Shown here: piece after piece, positions 24,924 through 36,139 of the stretch
Numbering within the stretch: the first letter of the stretch is position 1
How the letters are laid out: each line of letters opens with the position of its first letter
Assembly: GCA_030549495.1 (NCBI GenBank)
Contig: JAUIRK010000902.1
Location: 65,001 to 129,000, forward strand
Length of the DNA: 64,000 nt
From: Nectonema munidae
Lineage: Eukaryota; Nematomorpha; Nectonematoida; Nectonematidae
Reading direction: 5' to 3'
Notes under the pieces: model-generated
Database searches by the model: none
Told to the model about the DNA's origin: nothing
What the model saw: only the letters and a program-made list of their open reading frames with translations
Made by a program: the position numbers and the translations under genes

Positions 24924-27900
24924 CCCTCGCAAGACGTAAGGGGAGTTTTACGTCAACTCAAATTTTCAAAGCTTGATTTCATCGATTATTAAATATATAA
25001 CCTATTATAAAATTAACATGTAAATTATTAAAATAATGTGAAATAACAAATTTTGTTGTTTTTTATTTACTGAAAAAACAAATTAGCCCATACATGGAAA
25101 AAAACAAAAAAATTAACGCCACCAGAAAATCTTTAAAAAATTGAAAAAACTATGATTCTCATATTTTTCAAATATTTTTTTTGAAGTAGTTAAAACATTA
25201 TAAATTATGATCTGGTTGTTAACATTTAGAATAACAAAGATTTTATTTTGGGAAAAATATTTCAAATATCTAGATATGACAAATATTCGATTTTTTGATA
25301 AAGACAATTTTGTTTGAACAATGATATTTTATCTTTCCTTATTTTAGATTGATTTTTTCATAGTTTTCATCTATTCTTGTTTATGATATTTTTTCACTAA
25401 ATAAAAAAGCCCAATTAAAAAAAACTTTTGAAAAAAAAGATTATTTAAAAAAAAAATTATAAAGCAATACTTTTTTACTTTCTAAAGTAAGAATAAAAAT
25501 TAAAACATATACAATTTCAAAAATTCTAAACTATGAGCAATTATGAAAGAAAAAATTTGTATGAATTTTACATATGGGCTTTTTACATCTATAACATTTT
25601 CTAGTTCCTCTTTTTTCGGCTTGCATGAGGAAACATAACAATAACCGCGAGTGGATGTTGTGGGGACAACAAAATCTTCTTCAATGCCGAAAAATCTAAT
25701 CAAATCTCTTGTCATACTATGGGTAAAAGAATCGTTTTGCCTCACTTTCATGGAAAGTTCGCTAAGCTTCAAAGATAGATATCGCAAAAAATACTTTCTC
25801 CCACTTTTACGAGTTGATGGAAATTGTTGAGGAGAATTATGCCGTAAAATTATCCAACTATTGTGAGCTAAAATGTCTAGAAAAAGTAAAAACGGCCATT
25901 TTCTTGAAGGCTTGTAACATGTAAACTCTCTAAGCATCTTGTTTACAATGTCAACTCCAGATTTAAACTTATTGTATTCTAAAATAGTTTCTGGCTTACT
26001 TCGTTCTCCTACCACCTCTATTTTACCAAGGTGCTGTGATGAAAGGATATACACTACTTTGAAGTTTTTTCTTGCGTGTTTGTGAGGTATATATGCAGTA
26101 AGCGATGCATGTTCGCTGTATAAAAATTTACTTTCATACTCAGCAAGTTTCAAGTCTTTCAAATAACTAGGTCTGATTATGTGGGGCATAAATCTTCGTG
26201 TAGCTCTGACAGTTCCACAAATAGTATAACCATTATTATTTGCCCATTTACATAAATTATGGGATGTAAAAAAACGATCCATGTAAATACCACATCCTTT
26301 TGGTATATTAGATCCCAAAACTAGTCGTTTAACTATTTCTTCAGAAGAAAAGTAGTTTTTGTCAGGTAAACCAGGTATATAGATTTCAGGTTTAAAAACA
26401 TAATAGCTTCGAGCATCATTACAGTGGTAACCATAGCGGCCAGGCTTAGATTGATCATTATTTTCAAAGAAGTTCTTCCTCTGAACTTTACAAGTTGCTC
26501 GTCAATGGTTACCTAATCTTGAGGAGTATAATACTTATTAAAAATGTGAGAAAAGTGATCATGTAAACATCGAATTTCAGAAAATTTATCTGATGAATTT
26601 CTATGGGTTTTGTCGTCAAAGCAAATGAATTAATAAAAACATATCTCTATTCAAAGCTGCTTTGAGAAAAGGCTCTCCATTCTTATGGGAGAATAGGTAT
26701 TTTATATCTAAAAGTTGATATCTAGCCTGACCAATATGAAACAAAGATGCGATGTATGCGAGAAAGTCACTCATTGAAAATTTTTGATAGCAGTAGTACA
26801 AGGTTTCTGACGAACTATATTTATTTCTAAAAATCTTTGTTGTTAAAAATATTTAATCAAAAACTTCAACAAATTTATACTTATTTCGAACTTATGTTTG
26901 CGGATATTGAAGGAAACCAAAATTAAAAAATAGTTATTTTTTAATTTGAGAGTATTTGTTCAAAATAATACAAATTTTTAAGGGGAAGGCTAGTATTTTA
27001 TCTCTACAAAAATAGTTCTTTATTAAAAATTGCTTAAAAAAAAACTACTATAAAGGACAAAATGTAGTAAAAAATTTGCAATTAGACATTCAATTTTTTA
27101 TATAAAATACAAAAACTACTAAACTATAATGTTTGTCAAATAAGTATAAATCTGTTGAAAATAATAAAAAACTTAACGATAAAAGTGATCCATTTTTAGT
27201 TTTGTGCAAGGAAATATATGCAGTAATAACTCTTGAGTAAAAAATAGATTAAATTTTGAGAGTGTCAGTTAGATTTTTGGCCTCTCCTTTTGGACCAGCA
27301 GGATCAGAATATACATTTCTTATATTTTGCGAAATAGGTCTTCCAACGCTAGAAAAAGGATTCCACCTGTATAGTACCATCTCAAGCAGAAAGACTATCA
27401 TAAGACGGAAGATCAATGTCTTCGAAAGAACTTGAACTGCTATTTGAGTAGTCTTCCGTGTTACAGTAATTCGAAAAATCACTACTGGATACCGTGTTCG
27501 AAGAGGAGTTATTTGAAGACATATGAGTGGAAAATACGTCGCGAGATTAGCAAAAACGCAATGGAATGTATTCAATAGCAAAATAACGTATTAGAAACCA
27601 ATTTTCAATCAAGGATTTTCAAGATTATACAGATAAAAATTTCACTCACTTCAACGCAACGATGATATTCTGCTAGCATCAATACAAATTCTTTAGTTAG
27701 CACATGTGCCATCACATACATAGATAAAACAGTCAGCATGAAACTGCGGCGCATATAAAAACGTGGCTTTATTGATAAAATGTTTACATTTCAACATATT
27801 CGATATGGTATAGTATCGATATAAATATTGCACATAAACCAAACTTCAATTTTATATGATTCCTAATGTATGCAAGTTATAGTATGTAATGTTGTTATAT

Positions 27901-28467
27901 AAATCAACAGCTTGTATGTTTTATTATGAATTTTTTCTCTGCTAGTTAGCTTCATGTGTTTTCTCATCAACCAAAAATGTGTTTACAAATAGATTTCACT
28001 AAAAGATTTATGTGAATTATTGGATTTTACTTATGAAAAGTGTTAAACTTCCAGTAAATTCCAGACGTTCAAATGATACTTAAAAATTAAGGAATACTCT
28101 TCTTTTTGAATAGATAGCGTTAAATTTTTTTACAAAAAATACATGAACTAAGTGTAATGAGAAAAATATGCACAAAAAAATTTATTTTTTGCTAATAATT
28201 AATTGAACATAATGAAAAACAGATTAAAAAAGTCGTGTCATTTTTCAGAAAAAAATATAGATGGCGTTAACTATTTTGGTGAAAATTTCTATAACAAACA
28301 TAATAAAAGAAATAAGACGGTAAAAATTATATCTTTGAAAATATCAAAAAAAGTTATTGAGAATAAAGTCAAAATTTGAAGCTTTTACTTAAAATTTTTT
28401 TTGGGAGTTTTACGGCATAGATCCGTCTTCCGAGGTGGTCTAAAATGGTCTGTCTTGCGAGGGTTAA
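24920..28467. mobile_element. piggyBac DNA transposon inserted in LINE A
   Basis: A 3,540-bp element (24924-28463) with perfect 12-bp inverted termini CCCTCGCAAGAC / GTCTTGCGAGGG lies between duplicated TTAA sites (24920-24923, 28464-28467). These are the defining features of the piggyBac superfamily. A decayed transposase lies on the minus strand (25500-27522). A short direct repeat, GGGAGTTTTACG, occurs just inside both ends (about 24941 and 28402). Taking the element out with one TTAA rejoins the LINE A frame exactly (DNFEP-LKNAYSSVLNW). Confidence 0.96.
25500..27522 (-). pseudogene. piggyBac transposase, decayed
   Basis: A minus-strand DDE transposase that cuts and pastes at TTAA. The likely start at 27522 opens a Ser/Asp/Glu-rich N-terminus (MSSNNSSSNTVSSSDFSNY), as in many piggyBac proteins. 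Then FLAYIASLFHIGQARY (26770-26700), the first catalytic Asp in VTIDEQLVKFRGR (near 26510), SKPGRYGYHC, the second Asp in GIYMDRFFTS (near 26275), NKFKSGVDIVNKML (near 25960) with the third acidic position, and SRKWPFLLFLDILAHNSWIIL. The 26318-25500 part is open. A stop near 27395, a frame shift just after FRGR and others upstream make the enzyme dead. A C-terminal cysteine domain was not evident. Confidence 0.9.
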
Positions 28468-29575
28468 AGAACGCTTATTCCAGTGTGTTAAATTGGTGTG
28501 AACGAAATTACCTTGCCATAAATCAGTCGAAAACGAAATCATTGATTTTCTCGAAAAAAAACCTTGTGGAAACTTTTTTGTTTGACAAGCTGAAATTGAA
28601 AATCTTTTCTGAAGTGAATTTGCTTGGTTTAATAATTGAAAATAATCTCAGTTTTAATCAGCACATTACTTATCTTTCTATAAATCTCGCCAAAATAAAT
28701 GGTATATTAGCTCATACCAGAAAGCTCTTTCCAACTAAAGTTCTTCTGATATTACTAAAAACTCTCTTTCTTCCTCATCTTTATTACAGCTTGGTCAACT
28801 TTGGGCACTGTAATTTACATCGCTGTTTTGTATAAAAAAGCTATGAGAATTCTTACCCATTCAAAAAAAATGTCTCACACAACTGAACTCTTTGTCAAAC
28901 TTGACTTGTTAAAGTTGGAAGAAATTTATACTCAAAAAATTGGAATATTTATCCTTTCCAATTTGAACTATTCGCATAATCATTTTCAAAATATTATACT
29001 TTTCACTTCAAAATCTTCCTATTTTTTCAGAAATGTTATGAATCTAGATAAACCGCGTTTCAGACTTGAAATTTCTAAGCTTTCTAGAAGATACAAAGCT
29101 GTTTGTTTTTACGAAAAATACAGAAGCTTCATAGCAGAAAGTTGCTCTTCAGTAAAGAAAATGAAACTCATCATGAAAGATTGGTTCATTTCTTCATATA
29201 GAGAAAAAACAACTTGTAATGTTGTTATTTGCTATATTTGTCAAAATAATTAGCTAATGATATTTCATGTACTCATTTCATCCTGATGCTCTATTTGCTT
29301 TTTAATCTCCTTGTCTTTTTGATGGTGTATTTTTACTGAAGCGGTTTTCATAAACTTTTGGAAATACATCCGCTTGCATGTCTTTACTCAATTTTTAATA
29401 TTGTTCTCCTAATATTATTCTACATAAAATTATTCAAACTTTTTTGCTAAAGATTTTTCTTTTCTTTTTTTCTTTTGAATTACACTACCTATAAATCATA
29501 ATGACTTCTTATGTGTGTATCGAATTTGTAAATAAATTTCTTCTTCTTCTTCTTCTTCTTCTTCTTTTTCTTCTT

Positions 29576-29606
<31 letters not shown>
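28464..29606 (+). mobile_element. LINE A, segment 2 (RT thumb, 3' UTR and (TTC)n tail)
   Basis: After the piggyBac element the RT continues: LKNAYSSVLNWCERNYLAINQSKTKSL, VNLLGLIIENNLSFNQHI, then (with a shift near 28810) the C-terminal region to 29253. The 3' UTR ends in AAATAAATTTC and a (TTC)n tail of about 69 bases (29538-29605) with one interruption. LINE B resumes at 29607. A possible 3-bp duplication TTA flanks LINE A (23493-23495, 29604-29606), too short to be sure. Confidence 0.9.
29538..29605 (+). repeat. (TTC)n tail of LINE A
   Basis: An almost pure TTC trinucleotide run directly after AAATAAAT. It is best read as the 3' tail of LINE A rather than an independent microsatellite, because LINE B coding sequence starts immediately after it. 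Confidence 0.9.
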
Positions 29607-30645
29607 GAAATAGCCCAAATCTTTAATAATAATTTTAATTATTATTCAGAACATAACTCGGATAGTAATAATATTTTAAAATACTTACCTTACAATGAAT
29701 TATTCTTTGAGTTTACCCAAATAAGTCTCAAAGATGTACTCATTGCCATAGATAACTTTAAAAAAAGTAAATGTGAAGACATTTATGGCTTAACCCTTTC
29801 CGATATTAAACTCGTTAGAAAAGCTATTGCTTCACCCCTTATGAAATTATTCAATTTATGCACTGGGCTTGGTGTATTTCCTAGAGTTTTTAAAACTTTC
29901 AAAGTAATTCCAATTTAAAAAAAAGGTGATAGTTCTAATGTAGAAAATTATAGACCGATATCTCTTATTCCCATACTTTCCAAAATTTTTGAAAAAAATT
30001 ATACAACCAGATTAACCACCACTTTAATTATAATTCTTTATTTTATTCTCGATAATTTAGGTTTCCATTCTTTATGTCTTACTAAAAGCTTAAATTATAT
30101 GGTTTTTCAAATTTAGCTAACAAATTTTTTCATTCCTATTTTCATGAAAGATCTCAAACAGTATTTGTAAATAATTTCTCATAACTTCCATTAAAATTGC
30201 AAAATGGAGTTCCCCAAGGTTTGTCCTTGGTCCGTGGTTGTTTTCTATTTATATCAATGACTTACCTAATTCATCAATAAGGGGCGAATTTATGCTGTTT
30301 GCCGACGATATTTCTCTGATATTGACAGATGCTGTCCTTGACAATGAAATGATTTTATCTACTTTCAATGAAATAAAAAGTTGGTTGAATTTCAATTATT
30401 TGACCATGAATAACAATAAATCTCACTGTATTGATTTTTCAAATCTAAAACAAAGAAATGATTTTACTGAAATACTTAGCAAAATAGGAGTATCTTTGGT
30501 GAGAAAGTTTAACCTTTTATGTCTTATCATTAATGAAAAACTTAAATGGAATGATCATGTCCTTTATGTGTGTAATAAACTTTCGTATGTTATAGGAGTT
30601 TTAAAATATTGCAAAAAATTTCTCTCTTCCCACTGTTTAATACTT
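29607..30645 (+). mobile_element. LINE B, segment 2 (reverse transcriptase)
   Basis: Continues segment 1 in frame (TDSL-EIAQIFNNNFNYYSEHN). It carries KKSKCEDIYGL, ENYRPISLIPILSKIFEK, GVPQGLS (near 30210, shifted), NSSIRGEFMLFADDISLIL (catalytic FADD near 30300) and NLLCLIINEKLKWNDHV. A deletion or divergence between 30000 and 30180 has removed the usual 'D..KAFD' block. The segment stops at TGTTTAATACTT (30634-30645), which is duplicated at 35603-35614 on the other side of the Jockey-like insert. Confidence 0.88.
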
Positions 30646-31460
30646 AATTAATTAATTAATTAAGTTGTTTTGTGACGTTCGCACCCATCCTTTCGGATAT
30701 CGTGGCCCGCCCGGAATGCTGAGTCCAAGTCTAACTGGACTTTCCATCCCACTAAACACCAATCGGCCCTTGTTACAAAAGAATAGCTCTATTATATATA
30801 GTATTTTACAAGAATTTATGTTACAATATATAAATACAACTGAGAGAACGATACAATCCTAACGCGAACGCTCCCAATTTGGGAAACAAACTTATTGTCT
30901 AGTGATAGCTTGATTACTAACCACGTAGAATCGCGTCGCTAGAGCACTACCTAACCGTAAAAACCTTTGAATTCTTCAGAGGAAGAAAACCAGGGTAAAA
31001 AACCGGCACAACGGAATGTATCTTGTTCCTAAATAAAAGAATATGATTATAAAAGGTATATGCTACAAAAATAGAAGCGTTTGAAGGCATGCAATATCTT
31101 ATATATTATTAATAAATAATATTTGATACATGTTATAGGGTTAAGAAAGATATACATAATTTAAGGCATGCTAGGTTAGGAACAATCTACCCCTGGAATT
31201 TGACTCCATCCCTAAATGTCGTCCCTAGGATATATGATTTTAATATTGGAATGTTTAAACGGTCCTACAAGCGGACTCCTATAGAGGCCAGATTACCGAC
31301 TATGCCTAACCTAGCTCGTAAGATGAAACTGTTTTGGGACTTATACCTTGTGCCAATCCTAAATTTAAGTAGGCGGATCTAGAACTCAGAAAAAAACAGA
31401 ACTATATCGCAGAACGCAGAATTCCCTATTGCTTGGGGGCTATTGTATATGGGTAGTCAC
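30646..31460 (-). other. 3' UTR and (TAAT)n tail of the Jockey/I-like LINE
   Basis: About 800 bp of non-coding sequence, less AT-rich than its surroundings, between the ORF2 stop and the tail (TTAA repeats at 30646-30663). Tails of TAA-type repeats are known in the I clade. A diverged piece of this UTR (around 31371-31446) recurs upstream of Sox at about 46369-46436. Confidence 0.8.
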
Positions 31461-34108
31461 CTAGGATAATTTTTCTCTTTTTTTTTTAGCATATACCCCC
31501 AAGAACGCTTCAGCCTGGGTTTGCGTGAGCTCCCAAGCTTGGCATAATTGTGGGCAATGCTTGTGTGTTCTTAATTTTTCTATAAACTTTTTATTTAATT
31601 TCTCCAACCTTTTCTGGAACCAAGAAAAGGAGGTCCGGCTATGAGCAATAGTGAAAGGGTTGCCATAAACAGTCCTAAAAAGTTTATACACGAGGTCATC
31701 TATTTTGTTGGTCCAAGTTGAGGGAAGGCATCCCAAAATGGAGTTTCCATAAGTCAATTTCGGCATTGTTAGGATTTTAATGACCTTGCCTACCACCGTG
31801 GAATTGACCCCAAGGTCTTTAAGACATCCATATAGCGCTAGATCCTTCTTCCCCTTTTTTTTATCTTTTCGTAAGCTTCACGATGAAAACTAAATTCTGC
31901 ATCCCAATTGATTCCTAGATATTTTAGGTGGCGAACTCGGGGAATATTCCCTATAGTTGGCGGGTTATTTTTGGGACAATTAGCGCCAAAGATGATGAAC
32001 TTGCATTTAGAGTAATTCACCTTAAGGTTCCATCCAGTGAAATACCCCCCTAATATGGTATTTACGTCCGTAAGGTGTTTGCAGATACGCGGAACACGCT
32101 TAGCGGAGTAATATACACATATGTCGTCTGCGAAACTGATTATCCTAGCATAGATTGACTTATTGAAAGAGTCCCTAATATCAGATATGTAGAAGTTGAA
32201 CAGAAGAGGGCTTAGAGGTGAACCTTGGGGGACCCCGCGGCCTAGGCTTATTCTCCTTGAAAATTTGTTATTTATTCTGATCTGGAATGAGCGTCGAGAA
32301 AGGAAACTGTGAACTACCTTGAAGATACATGATGGCACAAACATGCTACTAAGTTTGAACAGCAAACCCTCATGCCAGACCGTATCAAAAGCCTTCTCCA
32401 GGTCGTAAGATATCATCCCAACGTAGAGGCCATCATTTAAGCTTTTTGCAACATCATGATGCAAGGTAAGCAGAGCATGATTTGTTGACAAACCTTTTTG
32501 AAATCCAAACTGTTCTTTTGGGATTATTGCATGCTCCTTGCACCAAGCATCGAGTACTCCAAAAATTAATTTGTCATACACTTTGCTCAGGCAAGGGAGA
32601 AGACTGATAGGCCGTAGGTCACTCGGTTTGCCGCTCTTCTTGCCAGCCTTTGGCACACAAATAAGTATAGCCCTTTTATAGCAGTCTGGGTAAAACCCAT
32701 CTTTTATAAAAGAGTTATATATTGCCAGCAAGACGTCCCTAAACCTAGGGGGAAGATTCTTGATGAATAAATTACTAACTTCATCCCATCCCGCCGCTTT
32801 CCTAGCTTTAAGCTTTTTAATGATTTGAACCAGGTCCTCTAGGATGAAGTTAGTGTCGTTCGTCGCAGGTAAACGCCTAAAAAACTCAATTTCAGAATTA
32901 AAATTTTTCGGACCTGGATTTGTCCTATACACATCTTCGTAATAATCAGCAAGCAGTGCACATTTATCTTCCGCCTCAATGGCTGTTCGGTTATTCCAAG
33001 TGACCGACGTTGGACCTTTGCAGCCAGGCTTCAGACCTCTAACCAGGTTCCAGAACTTCGAAGAGCCCTGTAGCGGGTTAGAGGCTTTTGTGATACTTGT
33101 GACTTTCCTAGATGTGGTTTCGCCGAGCTTTTTCCTAATGAGTTTTTGTAATCGATTGATGAGATTCTTTGTCTCGGCGTCCCTAGTGTGAATGTATTTT
33201 CTATAGAGAGCTCGTTTTTCTTTGATGAGTAATAGGACATTCTTCGGAATTGGATTTTCGTATTTTCTAACCTCCTTCAAGGGAACTGCCTCTCGTGCCG
33301 CGGAGAGAATAGCATCGTTGACACACTCCGCGAGTTCCTCAGGAGGTTTTACTCCTATGCACCTCATGACCCGCGGGGCTGAATCATTTAGTAGCGACCT
33401 AAACCTATCCCAGTTGGCTTGGCTGAAGACCCACCTCTTCACTAAATTTCCCTTGTCAGCCGTGAATTGTGGACCTAAAGAAACTGTGACCAACAAGGGC
33501 TTGTGATCAGATACACAGCAATCCTGGATAACCACTATTGAGGCTAGAAGTGGTCTTAGATTAAAAGACATGATTGCAAGGTCTAGCACATTCTTTTCAC
33601 GAGTCGGTGTTGGATCGTTAGCGATAAACGCATACGAATCCTCTACCAACTTGAGTAAGTCGGTGCCAGCCGCGCTATTGGTTTCACTAAACAGTCTAGT
33701 GTGGTGAGCGTTTAGGTCACCTAGTAGTAGCACCTTATCGGAGGAGCAAAGATATTTTTCAATAAATTCGTAGTCCAACAGAGGGTTACTAGGCGGGTTG
33801 TAACAACCCAGCACAACTAAATGTCCAGCTCTGCCAAGATCAAGCTTCAGAGCCATCGAGCCTCCAGAGTCACTTATCGTGAAACTGGCAACCTTTAACC
33901 CCTCTCGCACACCCATCGCTAGACCTCGCGAGTGGCTTGTACCAGGATGCACAAATGTCCTATATCCGAGGATGCGGATGGAATATTTGGCTTGAGATTT
34001 GACTTCGTTCAGAGAGAAGACATCTATATTATTTTCGGTAAGAAGCTCAATTAGAGCACTACGTTTCTTAGCCAAGCCGTTGATGTTGAAGTGTAAAAAT
34101 TTGAGCAT
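31461..34108 (-). pseudogene. Jockey/I-like LINE ORF2: endonuclease and reverse transcriptase
   Basis: The 34108 start gives MLKFLHFNINGL, then VFSLNEVKS, YRTFVHPGTSHSRGLAMGV, LLLGDLNAHHTRL...NSAGT-like (NSAAGTDLL) and VSDHKPLLV: a complete AP-like endonuclease (residues 1-210). The RT has KKLKARKAAGWDEVSN, LRPISLLPCLSKVYDKL, ISYDLEKAFDTVWHEGLL, GVPQGSPLSPLLFNFYISD and the catalytic FADD (near 32135). The first open frame of 756 codons ends at 31838 in an A/G homopolymer run. The C-terminal part (RKDLALYGCL...TMPKLTYGNSILG) continues one frame over to 31461, so a single indel in that run separates them. No RNase H domain is seen. Confidence 0.92.
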
Positions 34109-34134
34109 TACAGATTGGCACTAAACTATCCTAT

Positions 34135-35382
34135 TTACTGACACTCTAATAGAAGGTCCGCAGCCACTGCGCTAACCATTTTCTCCAACTGTTCTTTGAA
34201 CTGTGGTGATTTGAAAATGGAGAGCGCTATTTTCAAAATGGCCTCCTCAGAGAAGGATGGCTCATTTGTTACTGGTACCTTGGGTAATACTGGGCTAGAT
34301 ACTACTTGAGAATAAGGGGTACTAGATAATACTGGGTTTGGTGGAATGTATGGTGTTGGCCTGTATACCTGAGCAGGCTTTACCTTTGTTGTTACCTTGA
34401 GAGTTTTCTTAGGAGCTACCTGAGTTCTTTTTGACGATTCTTTTTGTTGAAGAGCGGCCAGTTTTATTGGGCAATTATTGTAGGCAGCTGAGTGTCCCTC
34501 ACCCCCACACAAATAACATTTGACTATCTTAGGAGTTGCTGACTTACACGTTCGACGGTCGTGCTCGCCTCCGCAGATTAAACAACATTCTCTGTTTGGG
34601 CAAGCAGCCGACACGTGACCTAGTTTTTGACATTTATAGCATTGCAATGCTTTAGGCTTGGGTAGAAACTCATGGCAGGCGAATTTCAGACCTAGAATTA
34701 ACAGTCCATTTTTGGTCAGCTGATCAACAGCTGCCTTGTTCTCAAGGTTCACTTTTAAGCAAGATCCCCTTGTCATATTTTTAAACAGAGGTTCTACAGT
34801 GTTTGCTAATCCTAGGCCTTTAATTGCCGCTGAGACATCGGGGGCGTCTTGCATGGTCAGGCCCTTGAGGACTATGGCGCAAGCCTTAGCTCTGGGCACG
34901 TAACCCTTGACAAAAGGCCACTGGGGAAAAGGTTGAAGTAATGTCTCCATAGAGTTATTATCTTCAACCAGAACCTTAATTAGATTTAGCTTAGCCAATT
35001 TAAACATATTGACTATCTTTATTTTTGGTTTCTGGGCCAAAATTGCCTTATATGTGCCTAATTTGCTACCCAAGTTAGGCATGTTTTTCAAGAAAACTGT
35101 AAAGTAATTTGGCTTCCTAGATTGTTGAGTTGTGTTTATTGGTGGTGAGGGTCTCTTGCTCCTAGCAACGACCTTAATAAATTCCCCATCGGAGTTGTCC
35201 GAAGTGTGGGCTCTTTTATTGATTGGGGCGGAACTTTGTAAGCTGCTGTCGCTATCGACATCAATTTTCTTGGAATCTATATTTGGACATATGGTTAAAA
35301 TAGAATTTGTATTTAAGTTTTTACTTGGCTCTAGCTGGACTGAGCTAGAGCGCTTCTTTGTCCTCTTCTTCTTCATGCTCAT
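34135..35382 (-). CDS. Jockey/I-like LINE ORF1 (gag-like, three zinc knuckles)
   Basis: A nucleic-acid-binding protein that in this family coats element RNA. I take MSMKKKRTKKRSSS at 35382 as the start; the open frame reaches back to 35550, but the upstream part is Leu/Ser-rich by composition and looks like 5' UTR. The protein is about 415 residues: a basic Ser-rich N-terminus, a central region with FLKNMPNLGSKLGTYKAIL and TRGSCLKVNLENKAAVDQL, then CYKCQKLGHVSAAC, CCLICGGEHDRRTC and CYLCGGEGHSAAYNNC, three CCHC-type knuckles typical of Jockey and I-clade ORF1. A Lys/Pro-rich tail follows. ORF2 starts 26 bases after the stop. Confidence 0.9.
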   Translation of the reverse strand: MSMKKKRTKKRSSSVQLEPSKNLNTNSILTICPNIDSKKIDVDSDSSLQSSAPINKRAHTSDNSDGEFIKVVARSKRPSPPINTTQQSRKPNYFTVFLKNMPNLGSKLGTYKAILAQKPKIKIVNMFKLAKLNLIKVLVEDNNSMETLLQPFPQWPFVKGYVPRAKACAIVLKGLTMQDAPDVSAAIKGLGLANTVEPLFKNMTRGSCLKVNLENKAAVDQLTKNGLLILGLKFACHEFLPKPKALQCYKCQKLGHVSAACPNRECCLICGGEHDRRTCKSATPKIVKCYLCGGEGHSAAYNNCPIKLAALQQKESSKRTQVAPKKTLKVTTKVKPAQVYRPTPYIPPNPVLSSTPYSQVVSSPVLPKVPVTNEPSFSEEAILKIALSIFKSPQFKEQLEKMVSAVAADLLLECQ

Positions 35383-35602
35383 GGTGGAGTTTACTAGGAT
35401 AGGTGTTTTAATGAGAGATAAATGAGAATAGGATGAGTATATTTTGAGTAAGTAGGAAAGGATGAGGAAATATGAGGAAAGCGAGAGTAAGCAGTAAGCA
35501 GTAAAAAGAGAGAGAGAGCAACAAAAACGTGTGTGATAGCGGAAGCGCAAAGCGGAAAAAGTGAGGGTTAATAGAAAAAAATTATGATATGCAAGAAAGA
35601 GG

Positions 35603-36010
35603 TGTTTAATACTTCTTTACAAATATCTTTTTTCCCTCATTTACACTATAGTGTTGTAAATTGGGGCCACTCTTTCACCACCAAGTTACTGTCTCTTCAG
35701 AAATAAACACTTAGGCTAATGTTTTTTAAAAGTTACTTTGCAGATACATCTCTGCTATTCTATCAAATTTCTTCTCTAAAAGTGTCTGCTATATATAAAC
35801 TAAAGCTTGCAATTCTTACACTGAAATGCGTTAGTCACTGGCTACCTGATACTTTCCATAAATTTATCTCGTATAATTACGAAAAACAAAGATGCTCACC
35901 TAGATTCACAGAAAACATGATTGTCCCGTCGTACAAACCTCCAATTTTAACCCCCCTTTTTTGTATAAAATCTCCCAATTTTTTTTATTAAATATATATT
36001 TTTTTTTTAA
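35603..36010 (+). mobile_element. LINE B, segment 3 (RT C-terminus and 3' end)
   Basis: Resumes after the Jockey-like insert: LFFPHLHYSVVNWGHSF...LSLQK, then from about 35719 FKSYFADTSLLFYQISSLKVSAIYKLKLAIL...WLPDTF, the conserved tail of this LINE group. The 3' boundary is uncertain. T/A-rich sequence runs to about 36125 and I cannot identify a tail. A frame shift lies at the junction region. Confidence 0.82.
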
Positions 36011-36139
36011 ATTAAACCTATTCTATCAAATGCTTTAAAAAACTTGTACATGACACATTTTTATCTGATTATAACATAGTCTGTTCGATTATTAATTGTT
36101 ACTCATGTAATAAATAGATATATATTCGTATTTATATAT

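Larger units (their letters stand above)
30634..35614 (-). mobile_element. Full-length Jockey/I-like LINE inserted in LINE B
   Basis: The element spans 30646-35602 (4,957 bp) on the minus strand and is flanked by a perfect 12-bp target duplication, TGTTTAATACTT (30634-30645 and 35603-35614). It has a 5' UTR (35602-35383), gag-like ORF1 (35382-34135), ORF2 with endonuclease and RT (34108-about 31461), a long 3' UTR and a (TAAT)n tail (30646-30663). Base composition is clearly less AT-rich than its surroundings. ORF1 is open throughout and ORF2 has a single visible break, so this is the youngest element of the cluster. Confidence 0.95.

Noticed and set aside
33222-33506. Plus-strand open frames over the Jockey-like ORF2 and ORF1
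   Set aside because: They are antisense reflections of the well-supported minus-strand RT and gag-like genes.
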